A stretch of 64,000 bases of DNA from Amblyomma americanum (lineage: Eukaryota > Arthropoda > Arachnida > Ixodida > Ixodidae), in the NCBI RefSeq assembly GCF_052857255.1, contig NC_135504.1:144486121-144550120 (forward strand), read 5' to 3'. Position numbers and translations under genes: made by a program. The notes beneath the pieces were generated by a model that was not told where the DNA came from, searched no databases, and saw nothing but the letters and a program-made list of their open reading frames with translations. Within the stretch, counting starts at the first letter, position 1. Each line of letters starts with the position of its first letter. This document shows positions 1-12,564 of this stretch, piece by piece.

Positions 1-1233
1 TACTCTTCGACGAGTTGTAAAATCGATGCTCGTGAATCTTGCTAGTTTCGATCTAAAACGATGTATTCTGTTGTTTTGAGCCGGAATACAAGTTTTCGCG
101 CAGTTCTGAGAAAAAAAGTTTACACCTTTCTCTCGTCTACTCTTCGACGACTTGTAAAATCGATGCTCGTGAATCTTGCTAGTTTCGATCTAAAACGATG
201 TATCCCGTTTTTTTGAGCCGGTATACAAGTTTTCGTGCAGTTCTGAGAGAAAAAGTTTACACCTTTCTCTCGTCTACTCTTCGAGGACTTGTAAAATCGA
301 TGCTTGTGAATCTTGCTAGTTTCGATCTAAAACGATGAATCCTGTTGTTTTGAGCCGGAATACAAGTTTTCGCGCAGTTCTGAGAGAAAAAGTTTACACC
401 TTTCTCTCGTCTACTCTTCGACGACTTGTAAAATCGATGCTCGTGAATCTTGCTAGTTTCGATCTAAAACGATGTATCCCGTTTTTTTGAGCCGGAATAC
501 AAGTTTTCGTGCAGTTCTGAGAGAAAAAGTTTACACCTTTCTCTCGTCTACTCTTCGAGGACTTGTAAAATCGATGCTCGTGAATCTTGCTCGTTTCGAT
601 CTAAAACGATGTATCCCGTTGTTTTGAGCCGGAATACAAGTTTTCGTGCAGTTCTGAGAGAAAAAGTTTACACCTTTCTCTCGTCTACTCTTTGACGACT
701 TGTAAAATCGATGCTCGTGAATCTTGCTAGTTTCGATCTAAAACGATGCATTCCGTTGTTTTGAGCCGGAATACAAGTTTTCGCGCAGTTCTGAGAGAAA
801 AAGTTTACAATTTTCTCTCGTCTACTTGTCGACGACTTGTAAAATCGATGCTCGTGAATCTTGCTAGTTTCGATCTAAAACGATGTAACCCGTTGTTCTG
901 AGCCGGAATACAAGTTCTGACGCAGTTCTGAGAGAAAACGTTTACACCTTTCTCTCGTCTACTCTTCGAGGACTTGTAAAATCGATCCTCGTGAATCTTG
1001 CTAGTTTCGATCTAAAAGGATGAATCCCGTTGTTTTGAGCCGGAATACAAGTTTTCGCGCAGTTCTGAGAGAAAAAGTTTACACCTTTCTCTCGTCTACT
1101 CTTCGACGACTTGTAAAATCGATGCTCGTGAATCTTGCTAGTTTCGATCTAAAACGATGTATCCTGTTGTTTTGAGCCGGAATACAAGTTTTCGTGCAGT
1201 TCTGAGAGAAAAAGTTAACACCTTTCTCTTGTC
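1..1233 (+). repeat. HOR block of 9 monomers (copy A)
   Basis: This block has nine consecutive 137-bp monomers. Subtype order at the hexamer after gatg is tattctg, tatcccg with a seven-T run and a cggtatac variant, aatcctg, tatcccg with a seven-T run, tatcccg, cattccg, taacccg, aatcccg preceded by aaaagg, and tatcctg ending in gttaacacc. The gttaacacc monomer closes the block, and the same opening subtype restarts at 1234. Its counterpart is 44104-45336. Confidence 0.9.
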
Positions 1234-3422
1234 TACTCTTCGACGAGTTGTAAAATCGATGCTCGTGAATCTTGCTAGTTTCGATCGAAAACGATGTATT
1301 CTGTTGTTTTGAGCCGGAATACAAGTTTTCGCGCAGTTCTGAGAAAAAAAGTTTACACCTTTCTCTCGTCTACTCTTCGACGACTTGTAAAATCGATGCT
1401 CGTGAATCTTGCTAGTTTCGATCTAAAACGATGTATCCCGTTTTTTTGAGCCGGTATACAAGTTTTCGTGCAGTTCTGAGAGAAAAAGTTTACACCTTTC
1501 TCTCGTCTACTCTTCGAGGACTTGTAAAATCGATGCTTGTGAATCTTTCTAGTTTCGATCTAAAACGATGAATCCTGTTGTTTTGAGCCGGAATACAAGT
1601 TTTCGCGCAGTTCTGAGAGAAAAAGTTTACACCTTTCTCTCGTCTACTCTTCGACGACTTGTAAAATCGATGCTCGTGAATCTTGCTAGTTTCGATCTAA
1701 AACGATGTATCCCGTTTTTTTGAGCCGGAATACAAGTTTTCGTGCAGTTCTGAGAGAAAAAATTTACACCTTTCTCTCGTCTACTCTTCGAGGACTTGTA
1801 AAATCGATGCTCGTGAATCTTGCTCGTTTCGATCTAAAACGATGTATCCCGTTGTTTTGAGCCGGAATACAAGTTTTCGTGCAGTTCTGAGAGAAAAAGT
1901 TTACACCTTTCTCTCGTCTACTCTTTGACGACTTGTAAAATCGATGCTCGTGAATCTTGCTAGTTTCGATCTAAAACGATGCATTCCGTTGTTTTGAGCC
2001 GGAATACAAGTTTTCGCGCAGTTCTGAGAGAAAAAGTTTACAATTTTCTCTCGTCTACTCGTCGACGACTTGTAAAATCGATGCTCGTGAATCTTGCTAG
2101 TTTTGATCTAAAACGATGTATTCCGTTGTTTTGAGCCGGAATACAAGTTTTCGCGCAGTTCTGAGAGAAAACGTTTACACCTTTCTCTCGTCTACTCTTC
2201 GACGACTTGTAAAATCAATGCTCGTGAATCTTGCTAGTTTCGATCTACAACGATGTATCTCGTTGTTTTGAGCTGGAATACAAGTTTTCGCGCAGTTCTG
2301 AGAGAAAAAGTTTACACCTTTCTCTCGTCTACTCTTCGACGACTTGTAAAATCGATGCTCGTGAATCTTGCTAGTTTCGATCTAAAACGATGTATCCCGT
2401 TGTTTTGAGCCGGAATACAAGTTTTCGTGCAGTTCTGAGAGAAAAAGTTTACACCTTTCTCTCTACTCTTCGACGACTTGTAAAATCGATGCTCGTGAAT
2501 CTTGCTAGTTTCGATCTAAAACGATGAATCCTGTTGTTTTGAGCCGGAATACAAGTTTCCGCGCAGTACTGAGAGAAAAAGTTTACACCTTTCTCTCGTC
2601 TACTCTTCGACGACTTTTAAAATCGATGCTCGTGAATCTTGCTAGTTTCGATCTAAAACGATGTATCCCGTTGTTCTGAGCCGGAATACAAGTTCTGACG
2701 CAGTTCTGAGAGAAAACGTTTACACCTTTCTCTCGTCTACTCTTCGAGGACTTGTAAAATCGAGGCTCGTGAATCTTGCTAGTTTCGATCTAAAAGGATG
2801 AATCCCGTTGTTTTGAGCCGGAATACAAGTTTTCGCGCAGTTCTGAGAGAAAAAGTTTACACCTTTCTCTCGTCTACTCTTCGACGACTTGTAAAATCGA
2901 TGCTCGTGAATCTTGCTAGTTTCGATCTAAAACGATGTATCCTGTTGTTTTGAGCCGGAATACAAGTTTTCGTGCAGTTCTGAGAGAAAAAGTTTACACC
3001 TTTCTCTTGTCTACTCTTCGATGAGTTGTAAAATCGATGCTCGTGAATCTTGCTAGTTTCGATCTAAAACGATGTATTCTGTTGTTTTGAGCCGGAATAC
3101 AAGTTTTCGCGCAGTTCTGAGAGAAAAAGTTTACAATTTTCTCTCGTCTACTCGTCGACGACTTGTAAAATCGATGCTCGTGAATCTTGCTAGTTTCGAT
3201 CTAAAACGATGTAACCCGTTGTTCTGAGCCGGAATACAAGTTCTGACGCAGTTCTGAGAGAAAACGTTTACACCTTTCTCTCGTCTACTCTTCGAGGACT
3301 TGTAAAATCGATCCTCGTGAATCTTGCTAGTTTCGATCTAAAAGGATGAATCCCGTTGTTTTGAGCCGGAATACAAGTTTTCGTGCAGTTCTGAGAGAAA
3401 AAGTTAACACCTTTCTCTTGTC
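1234..3422 (+). repeat. HOR block of 16 monomers, 2189 bp (copy A)
   Basis: The block starts and ends with the same subtypes as the 9-monomer block, but carries extra subtypes in the middle. These include a caatg / ctacaacg / gagctgg monomer, a monomer with a 3-bp deletion (ctctctac at about 2460), a tttccgcgcagtactg monomer and a taaccc / gttctgacg monomer. Sixteen monomers minus 3 bp gives 2189. Its counterpart is 45337-47525. Confidence 0.88.
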
Positions 3423-6022
3423 TACTCTTCGACGAGTTGTAAAATCGATGCTCGTGAATCTTGCTAGTTTCGATCTAAAACGATGTATTCTGTTGTTTTG
3501 AGCCGGAATACAAGTTTTCGCGCAGTTCTGAGAAAAAAAGTTTACACCTTTCTCTCGTCTACTCTTCGACGACTTGTAAAATCGATGCTCGTGAATCTTG
3601 CTAGTTTCGATCTAAAACGATGTATCCCGTTTTTTTGAGCCGGTATACAAGTTTTCGTGCAGTTCTGAGAGAAAAAGTTTACACCTTTCTCTCGTCTACT
3701 CTTCGAGGACTTGTAAAATCGATGCTTGTGAATCTTGCTAGTTTCGATCTAAAACGATGAATCCTGTTGTTTTGAGCCGGAATACAAGTTTTCGCGCAGT
3801 TCTGAGAGAAAAAGTTTACACCTTTCTCTCGTCTACTCTTCGACGACTTGTAAAATCGATGCTCGTGAATCTTGCTAGTTTCGATCTAAAACGATGTATC
3901 CCGTTTTTTTGAGCCGGAATACAAGTTTTCGTGCAGTTCTGAGAGAAAAAGTTTACACCTTTCTCTCGTCTACTCTTCGAGGACTTGTAAAATCGATGCT
4001 CGTGAATCTTGCTCGTTTCGATCTAAAACGATGTATCCCGTTGTTTTGAGCCGGAATACAAGTTTTCGTGCAGTTCTGAGAGAAAAAGTTTACACCTTTC
4101 TCTCGTCTACTCTTTGACGACTTGTAAAATCGATGCTCGTGAATCTTGCTAGTTTCGATCTAAAACGATGCATTCCGTTGTTTTGAGCCGGAATACAAGT
4201 TTTCGCGCAGTTCTGAGAGAAAAAGTTTACAATTTTCTCTCGTCTACTCGTCGACGACTTGTAAAATCGATGCTCGTGAATCTTGCTAGTTTTGATCTAA
4301 AACGATGTATCCCGTTTTTTTGAGCCGGAATACAAGTTTTCGTGCAGTTCTGAGAGAAAAAGTTTACACCTTTCTCTCGTCTACTCTTCGAGGACTTGTA
4401 AAATCGATGCTCGTGAATCTTGCTCGTTTCGATCTAAAACGATGTATCCCGTTGTTTTGAGCCGGAATACAAGTTTTCGTGCAGTTCTGAGAGAAAAAGT
4501 TTACACCTTTCTCTCGTCTACTCTTTGACGACTTGTAAAATCGATGCTCGTGAATCTTGCTAGTTTCGATCTAAAACGATGCATTCCGTTGTTTTGAGCC
4601 GGAATACAAGTTTTCGCGCAGTTCTGAGAGAAAAAGTTTACAATTTTCTCTCGTCTACTCGTCGACGACTTGTAAAATCGATGCTCGTGAATCTTGCTAG
4701 TTTTGATCTAAAACGATGTATTCCGTTGTTTTGAGCCGGAATACAAGTTTTCGCGCAGTTCTGAGAGAAAACGTTTACACCTTTCTCTCGTCTCCTCTTC
4801 GACGACTTGTAAAATCAATGCTCGTGAATCTTGCTAGTTTCGATCTACAACGATGTATCTCGTTGTTTTGAGCTGGAATACAAGTTTTCGCGCACTTCTG
4901 AGAGAAAAAGTTTACACCTTTCTCTCGTCTACTCTTCGACGACTTGTAAAATCGATGCTCGTGAATCTTGCTAGTTTCGATCTAAAACGATGTATCCCGT
5001 TGTTTTGAGCCGGAATACAAGTTTTCGTGCAGTTCTGAGAGAAAAAGTTTACACCTTTCTCTCTACTCTTCGACGACTTGTAAAATCGATGCTCGTGAAT
5101 CTTGCTAGTTTCGATCTAAAACGATGAATCCTGTTGTTTTGAGCCGGAATACAAGTTTCCGCGCAGTACTGAGAGAAAAAGTTTACACCTTTCTCTCGTC
5201 TACTCTTCGACGACTTTTAAAATCGATGCTCGTGAATCTTGCTAGTTTCGATCTAAAACGATGTATCCCGTTGTTCTGAGCCGGAATACAAGTTCTGACG
5301 CAGTTCTGAGAGAAAACGTTTACACCTTTCTCTCGTCTACTCTTCGAGGACTTGTAAACTCGAGGCTCGTGAATCTTGCTAGTTTCGATCTAAAAGGATG
5401 AATCCCGTTGTTTTGAGCCGGAATACAAGTTTTCGCGCAGTTCTGAGAGAAAAAGTTTACACCTTTCTCTCGTCTACTCTTCGACGACTTGTAAAATCGA
5501 TGCTCGTGAATCTTGCTAGTTTCGATCTAAAACGATGTATCCTGTTGTTTTGAGCCGGAATACATGTTTTCGTGCAGTTCTGAGAGAAAAAGTTTACACC
5601 TTTCTCTTGTCTACTCTTCGACGAGTTGTAAAATCGATGCTCGTGAATCTTGCTAGTTTCGATCTAAAACGATGTATTCTGTTGTTTTGAGCCGGAATAC
5701 AAGTTTTCGCGCAGTTCTGAGAGAAAAAGTTTACAATTTTCTCTCGTCTACTCGTCGACGACTTGTAAAATCGATGCTCGTGAATCTTGCTAGTTTCGAT
5801 CTAAAACGATGTAACCCGTTGTTCTGAGCCGGAATACAAGTTCTGACGCAGTTCTGAGAGAAAACGTTTACACCTTTCTCTCGTCTACTCTTCGAGGACT
5901 TGTAAAATCGATCCTCGTGAATCTTGCTAGTTTCGATCTAAAAGGATGAATCCCGTTGTTTTGAGCCGGAATACAAGTTTTCGTGCAGTTCTGAGAGAAA
6001 AAGTTAACACCTTTCTCTTGTC
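3423..6022 (+). repeat. HOR block of 19 monomers, 2600 bp (copy A)
   Basis: This is the 16-monomer plan with a three-monomer internal duplication near 4250-4700, where the ctcgttt, tttgacg and cattccg subtypes occur twice. It contains the rare tctcctc variant at 4791 and cgcacttctg near 4890. The block closes with gttaacacc near 6003. In copy B (47526-49988) one monomer is missing, leaving 18. Confidence 0.87.
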
Positions 6023-9000
6023 TACTCTTCGACGAGTTGTAAAATCGATGCTCGTGAATCTTGCTAGTTTCGATCTAAAACGATGTATTCTGTTGTTTTG
6101 AGCCGGAATACAAGTTTTCGCGCAGTTCTGAGAAAAAAAGTTTACACCTTTCTCTCGTCTACTCTTCGACGACTTGTAAAATCGATGCTCGTGAATCTTG
6201 CTAGTTTCGATCTAAAACGATGTATCCCGTTTTTTTGAGCCGGTATACAAGTTTTCGTGCAGTTCTGAGAGAAAAAGTTTACACCTTTCTCTCGTCTACT
6301 CTTCGAGGACTTGTAAAATCGATGCTTGTGAATCTTGCTAGTTTCGATCTAAAACGATGAATCCTGTTGTTTTGAGCCGGAATACAAGTTTTCGCGCAGT
6401 TCTGAGAGAAAAAGTTTACACCTTTCTCTCGTCTACTGTTCGACGACTTGTAAAATCGATGCTCGTGAATCTTGCTAGTTTCGATCTAAAACGATGTAAC
6501 CCGTTTTTTTGAGCCGGAATACAAGTTTTCGTGCAGTTCTGAGAGAAAAAGTTTACACCTTTCTCTCGTCTACTCTTCGAGGACTTGTAAAATCGATGCT
6601 CGTGAATCTTGCTCGTTTCGATCTAAAACGATGTATCCCGTTGTTTTGAGCCGGAATACAAGTTTTCGTGCAGTTCTGAGAGAAAAAGTTTACACCTTTC
6701 TCTCGTCTACTCTTTGACGACTTGTAAAATCGATGCTCGTGAATCTTGCTAGTTTCGATCTAAAACGATGCATTCCGTTGTTTTGAGCCGGAATACAAGT
6801 TTTCGCGCAGTTCTGAGAGAAAAAGTTTACAATTTTCTCTCGTCTACTCGTCGACGACTTGTAAAATCGATGCTCGTGAATCTTGCTAGTTTTGATCTAA
6901 AACGATGTATTCCGTTGTTTTGAGCCGGAATACAAGTTTTCGCGCAGTTCTGAGAGAAAACGTTTACACCTTTCTCTCGTCTACTCTTCGACGACTTGTA
7001 AAATCAATGCTCGTGAATCTTGCCAGTTTCGATCTACAACGATGTATCTCGTTGTTTTGAGCTGGAATACAAGTTTTCGCGCAGTTCTGAGAGAAAAAGT
7101 TTACACCTTTCTCTCGTCTACTCTTCGACGACTTGTAAAATCGATGCTCGTGAATCTTGCTAGTTTCGATCTAAAACGATGTATCCCATTTTTTTGAGCC
7201 GGAATACAAGTTTTCGTGCAGTTCTGAGAGAAAAAGTTTACACCTTTCTCTCGTCTACTCTTCGAGGACTTGTAAAATCGATGCTCGTGAATCTTGCTCG
7301 TTTCGATCTAAAACGATGTATCCCGTTGTTTTGAGCCGGAATACAAGTTTTCGTGCAGTTCTGAGAGAAAAAGTTTACACCTTTCTCTCGTCTACTCTTT
7401 GACGACTTGTAAAATCGATGCTCGTGAATCTTGCTAGTTTCGATCTAAAACGATGCATTCCGTTGTTTTGAGCCGGAATACAAGTTTTCGCGCAGTTCTG
7501 AGAAAAAAAGTTTACACCTTTCTCTCGTCTACTCTTCGACGACTTGTAAAATCGATGCTCGTGAATCTTGCTAGTTTCGATCTAAAACGATGTATCCCGT
7601 TTTTTTGAGCCGGTATACAAGTTTTCGTGCAGTTCTGAGAGAAAAAGTTTACACCTTTCTCTCGCCTACTCTTCGAGGACTTGTAAAATCGATGCTTGTG
7701 AATCTTGCTAGTTTCGATCTAAAACGATGAATCCTGTTGTTTTGAGCCGGAATACAAGTTTTCGCGCAGTTCTGAGAGAAAAAGTTTACACCTTTCTCTC
7801 GTCTACTCTTCGACGACTTGTAAAATCGATGCTCGTGAATCTTGCTAGTTTCGATCTAAAACGATGTATCCCGTTTTTTTGAGCCGGAATACAAGTTTTC
7901 GTGCAGTTCTGAGAGAAAAAGTTTACACCTTTCTCTCGTCTACTCTTCGAGGACTTGTAAAATCGATGCTCGTGAATCTTGCTCGTTTCAATCTAAAACG
8001 ATGTATCCCGTTGTTTTGAGCCGGAATACAAGTTTTCGTGCAGTTCTGAGAGAAAAAGTTTACACCTTTCTCTCGTCTACTCTTTGACGACTTGTAAAAT
8101 CGATGCTCGTGAATCTTGCTAGTTTCGATCTAAAACGATGCATTCCGTTGTTTTGAGCCGGAATACAAGTTTTCGCGCAGTTCTGAGAGAAAAAGTTTAC
8201 AATTTTCTCTCGTCTACTCGTCGACGACTTGTAAAATCGATGCTCGTGAATCTTGCTAGTTTTGATCTAAAACGATGTATTCCGTTGTTTTGAGCCGGAA
8301 TACAAGTTTTCGCGCAGTTCTGAGAGAAAACGTTTACACCTTTCTCTCGTCTACTCTTCGACGACTTGTAAAATCAATGCTCGTGAATCTTGCCAGTTTC
8401 GATCTACAACGATGTATCTCGTTGTTTTGAGCTGGAATACAAGTTTTCGCGCAGTTCTGAGAGAAAAAGTTTACACCTTTCTCTCGTCTACTCTTCGACG
8501 ACTTGTAAAATCGATGCTCGTGAATCTTGCTAGTTTCGATCTAAAACGATGTATCCCATTTTTTTGAGCCGGAATACAAGTTTTCGTGCAGTTCTGAGAG
8601 AAAACGTTTACACCTTTCTCTCGTCTACTCTTCGAGGACTTGTAAAATCGATGCTCGTGAATCTTGCTCGTTTCGATCTAAAACGATGTATCCCGTTGTT
8701 TTGAGCCGGAATACAAGTTTTCGTGCAGTTCTGAGAGAAAAAGTTTACACCTTTCTCTCGTCTACTCTTTGACGACTTGTAAAATCGATGCTCGTGAATC
8801 TTGCTAGTTTCGATCTAAAACGATGCATTCCGTTGTTTTGAGCCGGAATACAAGTTTTCGCGCAGTTCTGAGAAAAAAAGTTTACACCTTTCCCTCGTCT
8901 ACTCTTCGACGACTTGTAAAATCGATGCTCGTGAATCTTGCTAGTTTCGATCTAAAACGATGTATCCCGTTTTTTTGAGCCGGTATACAAGTTTTCGTGC

Positions 9001-10403
9001 AGTTTTGAGAGAAAAAGTTTACACCTTTCTCTCGCCTACTCTTCGAGGACTTGTAAAATCGATGCTTGTGAATCTTGCTAGTTTCGATCTAAAACGATGA
9101 ATCCTGTTGTTTTGAGCCGGAATACAAGTTTTCGCGCAGTTCTGAGAGAAAAAGTTTACAATTTTCTCTCGTCTACTCGTCGACGACTTGTAAAATCGAT
9201 GCTCGTGAATCTTGCTAGTTTTGATCTAAAACGATGTATTCCGTTGTTTTGAGCCGGAATACAAGTTTTCGCGCAGTTCTGAGAGAAAACGTTTACACCT
9301 TTCTCTCGTCTACTCTTCGACGACTTGTAAAATCAATGCTCGTGAATCTTGCTAGTTTCGATCTAAAACGATGTATCCCGTTGTTTTAAGCCGGAATACA
9401 AGTTTTCGTGCAGTTCTGAGAGAAAAAGTTTACACCTTTCTCTCTACTCTTCGACGACTTGTAAAATCGATGCTCGTGAATCTTGCTAGTTTCGATCTAA
9501 AACGATGAATCCTGTTGTTTTGAGCCGGAATACAAGTTTCCGCGCAGTACTGAGAGAAAAAGTTTACACCTTTCTCTCGTCTACTCTTCGACGACTTTTA
9601 AAATCGATGCTCGTGAATCTTGCTAGTTTCGATCTAAAACGATGTATCCCGTTGTTCTGAGCCGGAATACAAGTTCTGACGCAGTTCTGAGAGAAAACGT
9701 TTACACCTTTCTCTCGTCTACTCTTCGAGGACTTGTAAAATCGAGGCTCGTGAATCTTGCTAGTTTCGATCTAAAAGGATGAATCCCGTTGTTTTGAGCC
9801 GGAATACAAGTTTTCGCGCAGTTCTGAGAGAAAAAGTTTACACCTTTCTCTCGTCTACTCTTCGACGACTTGTAAAATCGATGCTCGTGAATCTTGCTAG
9901 TTTCGATCTAAAACGATGTATCCTGTTGTTTTGAGCCGGAATACAAGTTTTCGTGCAGTTCTGAGAGAAAAAGTTTACACCTTTCTCTTGTCTACTCTTC
10001 GACGAGTTGTAAAATCGATGCTCGTGAATCTTGCTAGTTTCGATCTAAAACGATGTATTCTGTTGTTTTGAGCCGGAATACAAGTTTTCGCGCAGTTCTG
10101 AGAGAAAAAGTTTACAATTTTCTCTCGTCTACTCGTCGACGACTTGTAAAATCGATGCTCGTGAATCTTGCTAGTTTCGATCTAAAACGATGTAACCCGT
10201 TGTTCTGAGCCGGAATACAAGTTCTGACGCAGTTCTGAGAGAAAACGTTTACACCATTCTCTCGTCTACTCTTCGAGGACTTGTAAAATCGATCCTCGTG
10301 AATCTTGCTAGTTTCAATCTAAAAGGATGAATCCCGTTGTTTTGAGCCGGAATACAAGTTTTCGTGCAGTTCTGAGAGAAAAAGTTAACACCTTTCTCTT
10401 GTC
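6023..10403 (+). repeat. HOR block of 32 monomers, 4381 bp (copy A)
   Basis: This is a double-length version of the 16-monomer block (32 x 137 minus 3). Inside it a 10-monomer, 1370-bp unit is repeated in tandem. The cggtatac variant occurs at 6241, 7611 and 8981, and tatcccattttt occurs at 7181 and 8551. The third unit diverges after about 9,150. The block closes with the gttaacacc monomer just before 10404. Its counterpart is 49989-54369. Confidence 0.87.
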
Positions 10404-12554
10404 TACTCTTCGACGAGTTGTAAAATCGATGCTCGTGAATCTTGCTAGTTTCGATCTAAAACGATGTATTCTGTTGTTTTGAGCCGGAATACAAGTTTTC
10501 GCGCAGTTCTGAGAAAAAAAGTTTACACCTTTCTCTCGTCTACTCTTCGACGACTTGTAAAATCGATGCTCGTGAATCTTGCTAGTTTCGATCTAAAACG
10601 ATGTATCCCGTTTTTTTGAGCCGGTATACAAGTTTTCGTGCAGTTCTGAGAGAAAAAGTTTACACCTTTCTCTCGTCTACTCTTCGAGGACTTGTAAAAT
10701 CGATGCTTGTGAATCTTGCTAGTTTCGATCTAAAACGATGAATCCTGTTGTTTTGAGCCGGAATACAAGTTTTCGCGCAGTTCTGAGAGAAAAAGTTTAC
10801 ACCTTTCTCTCGTCTACTCTTCGACGACTTGTAAAATCGATGCTCGTGAATCTTGCTAGTTTCGATCTAAAACGATGTATCCCGTTTTTTTGAGCCGGAA
10901 TACAAGTTTTCGTGCAGTTCTGAGAGAAAAAGTTTACACCTTTCTCTCGTCTACTCTTCGAGGACTTGTAAAATCGATGCTCGTGAATCTTGCTCGTTTC
11001 GATCTAAAACGATGTATCCCGTTGTTTTGAGCCGGAATACAAGTTTTCGTGCAGTTCTGAGAGAAAAAGTTTACACCTTTCTCTCGTCTACTCTTTGACG
11101 ACTTGTAAAATCGATGCTCGTGAATCTTGCTAGTTTCGATCTAAAACGATGCATTCCGTTGTTTTGAGCCGGAATACAAGTTTTCGCGCAGTTCTGAGAG
11201 AAAAAGTTTACAATTTTCTCTCGTCTACTCGTCGACGACTTGTAAAATCGATGCTCGTGAATCTTGCTAGTTTTGATCTAAAACGATGTATTCCGTTGTT
11301 TTGAGCCGGAATACAAGTTTTCGCGCAGTTCTGAGAGAAAACGTTTACACCTTTCTCTCGTCTACTCTTCGACGACTTGTAAAATCAATGCTCGTGAATC
11401 TTGCCAGTTTCGATCTACAACGATGTATCTCGTTGTTTTGAGCTGGAATACAAGTTTTCGCGCAGTTCTGAGAGAAAAAGTTTACACCTTTCTCTCGTCT
11501 ACTCTTCGACGACTTGTAAAATCGATGCTCGTGAATCTTGCTAGTTTCGATCTAAAACGATGTATCCCGTTGTTTTGAGCCGGAATACAAGTTTTCGTGC
11601 AGTTCTGAGAGAAAAAGTTTACACCTTTCTCTCTACTCTTCGACGACTTGTAAAATCGATGCTCGTGAATCTTGCTAGTTTCGATCTAAAACGATGAATC
11701 CTGTTGTTTTGAGCCGGAATACAAGTTTCCGCGCAGTACTGAGAGAAAAAGTTTACACCTTTCTCTCGTCTACTCTTCGACGACTTTTAAAATCGATGCT
11801 CGTGAATCTTGCTAGTTTCGATCTAAAACGATGTATCCCGTTGTTCTGAGCCGGAATACAAGTTCTGACGCAGTTCTGAGAGAAAACGTTTACACCTTTC
11901 TCTCGTCTACTCTTCGACGACTTGTAAAATCGATGCTCGTGAATCTTGCTAGTTTCGATCTAAAACGATGTATCCTGTTGTTTTGAGCCGGAATACAAGT
12001 TTTCGCGCAGTTCTGAGAGAAAAAGTTTACACCTTTCTCTCGTCTACTCTTCGAGGACTTGTAAAATCGATGCTCGTGAATCTTGCTAGTTTCGATCTAA
12101 AACGATGAATCCTGTTGTTTTGAGCCGGAATACAAGTTTTCGCGCAGTTCTGAGAAAAAAAGTTTACACCTTTCTCTCGTCTACTCTTCGACGACTTGTA
12201 AAATCGATGCTCGTGAATCTTGCTAGTTTCGATCTAAAACGATGCATTCCGTTGTTTTGAGCCGGAATACAAGTTTTCGCGCAGTTCTGAGAGAAAAAGT
12301 TTACACCTTTCTCTCTACTCTTCGACGACTTGTAAAATCGATGCTCGTGAATCTTGCTAGTTTCGATCTAAAATGATGAATCCTGTTGTTTTGAGCCGGA
12401 ATACAAGTTTCCGCGCAGTACTGAGAGAAAAAGTTTACACCTTTCTCTCGTCTACTCTTCGACGACTTTTAAAATCGATGCTCGTGAACATTGCTAGTTT
12501 CGATCTAAAACGATGTATCCCGTTGTTTTGAGCGGGAATACAAGTTTTCGCGCA

Positions 12555-12564
12555 GTTCTAAGAG
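12555..12564 (+). other. Empty PLE target site 1 (gttctaagag)
   Basis: Most monomers read gttctgagag here. This one carries the gttctaagag variant found on both sides of every PLE remnant, and continues directly into the normal aaaaagttt sequence. The following monomer has the aatatcg variant, as after the filled sites. It is therefore an unoccupied paralogue of the insertion site. Confidence 0.85.

Noticed and set aside
46..64. CENP-B-box-like match (tttcgatctaaaacgatg)
   Set aside because: The TTCG and A positions fit, but the CGGG part is absent and the CG is one base out of register. It is too weak to call a CENP-B site.
1079..1324. Short open frames of about 60-100 codons on both strands (also near 13958, 17028, 20169, 25032, 40333, 41408, 43342, 45182, 57924, 60994)
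   Set aside because: They translate the satellite monomer itself (words such as FLSSTLRRLVKSMLVNLASFDLKRC) and recur in many frames. They have no domain, and their lengths depend on small monomer indels.
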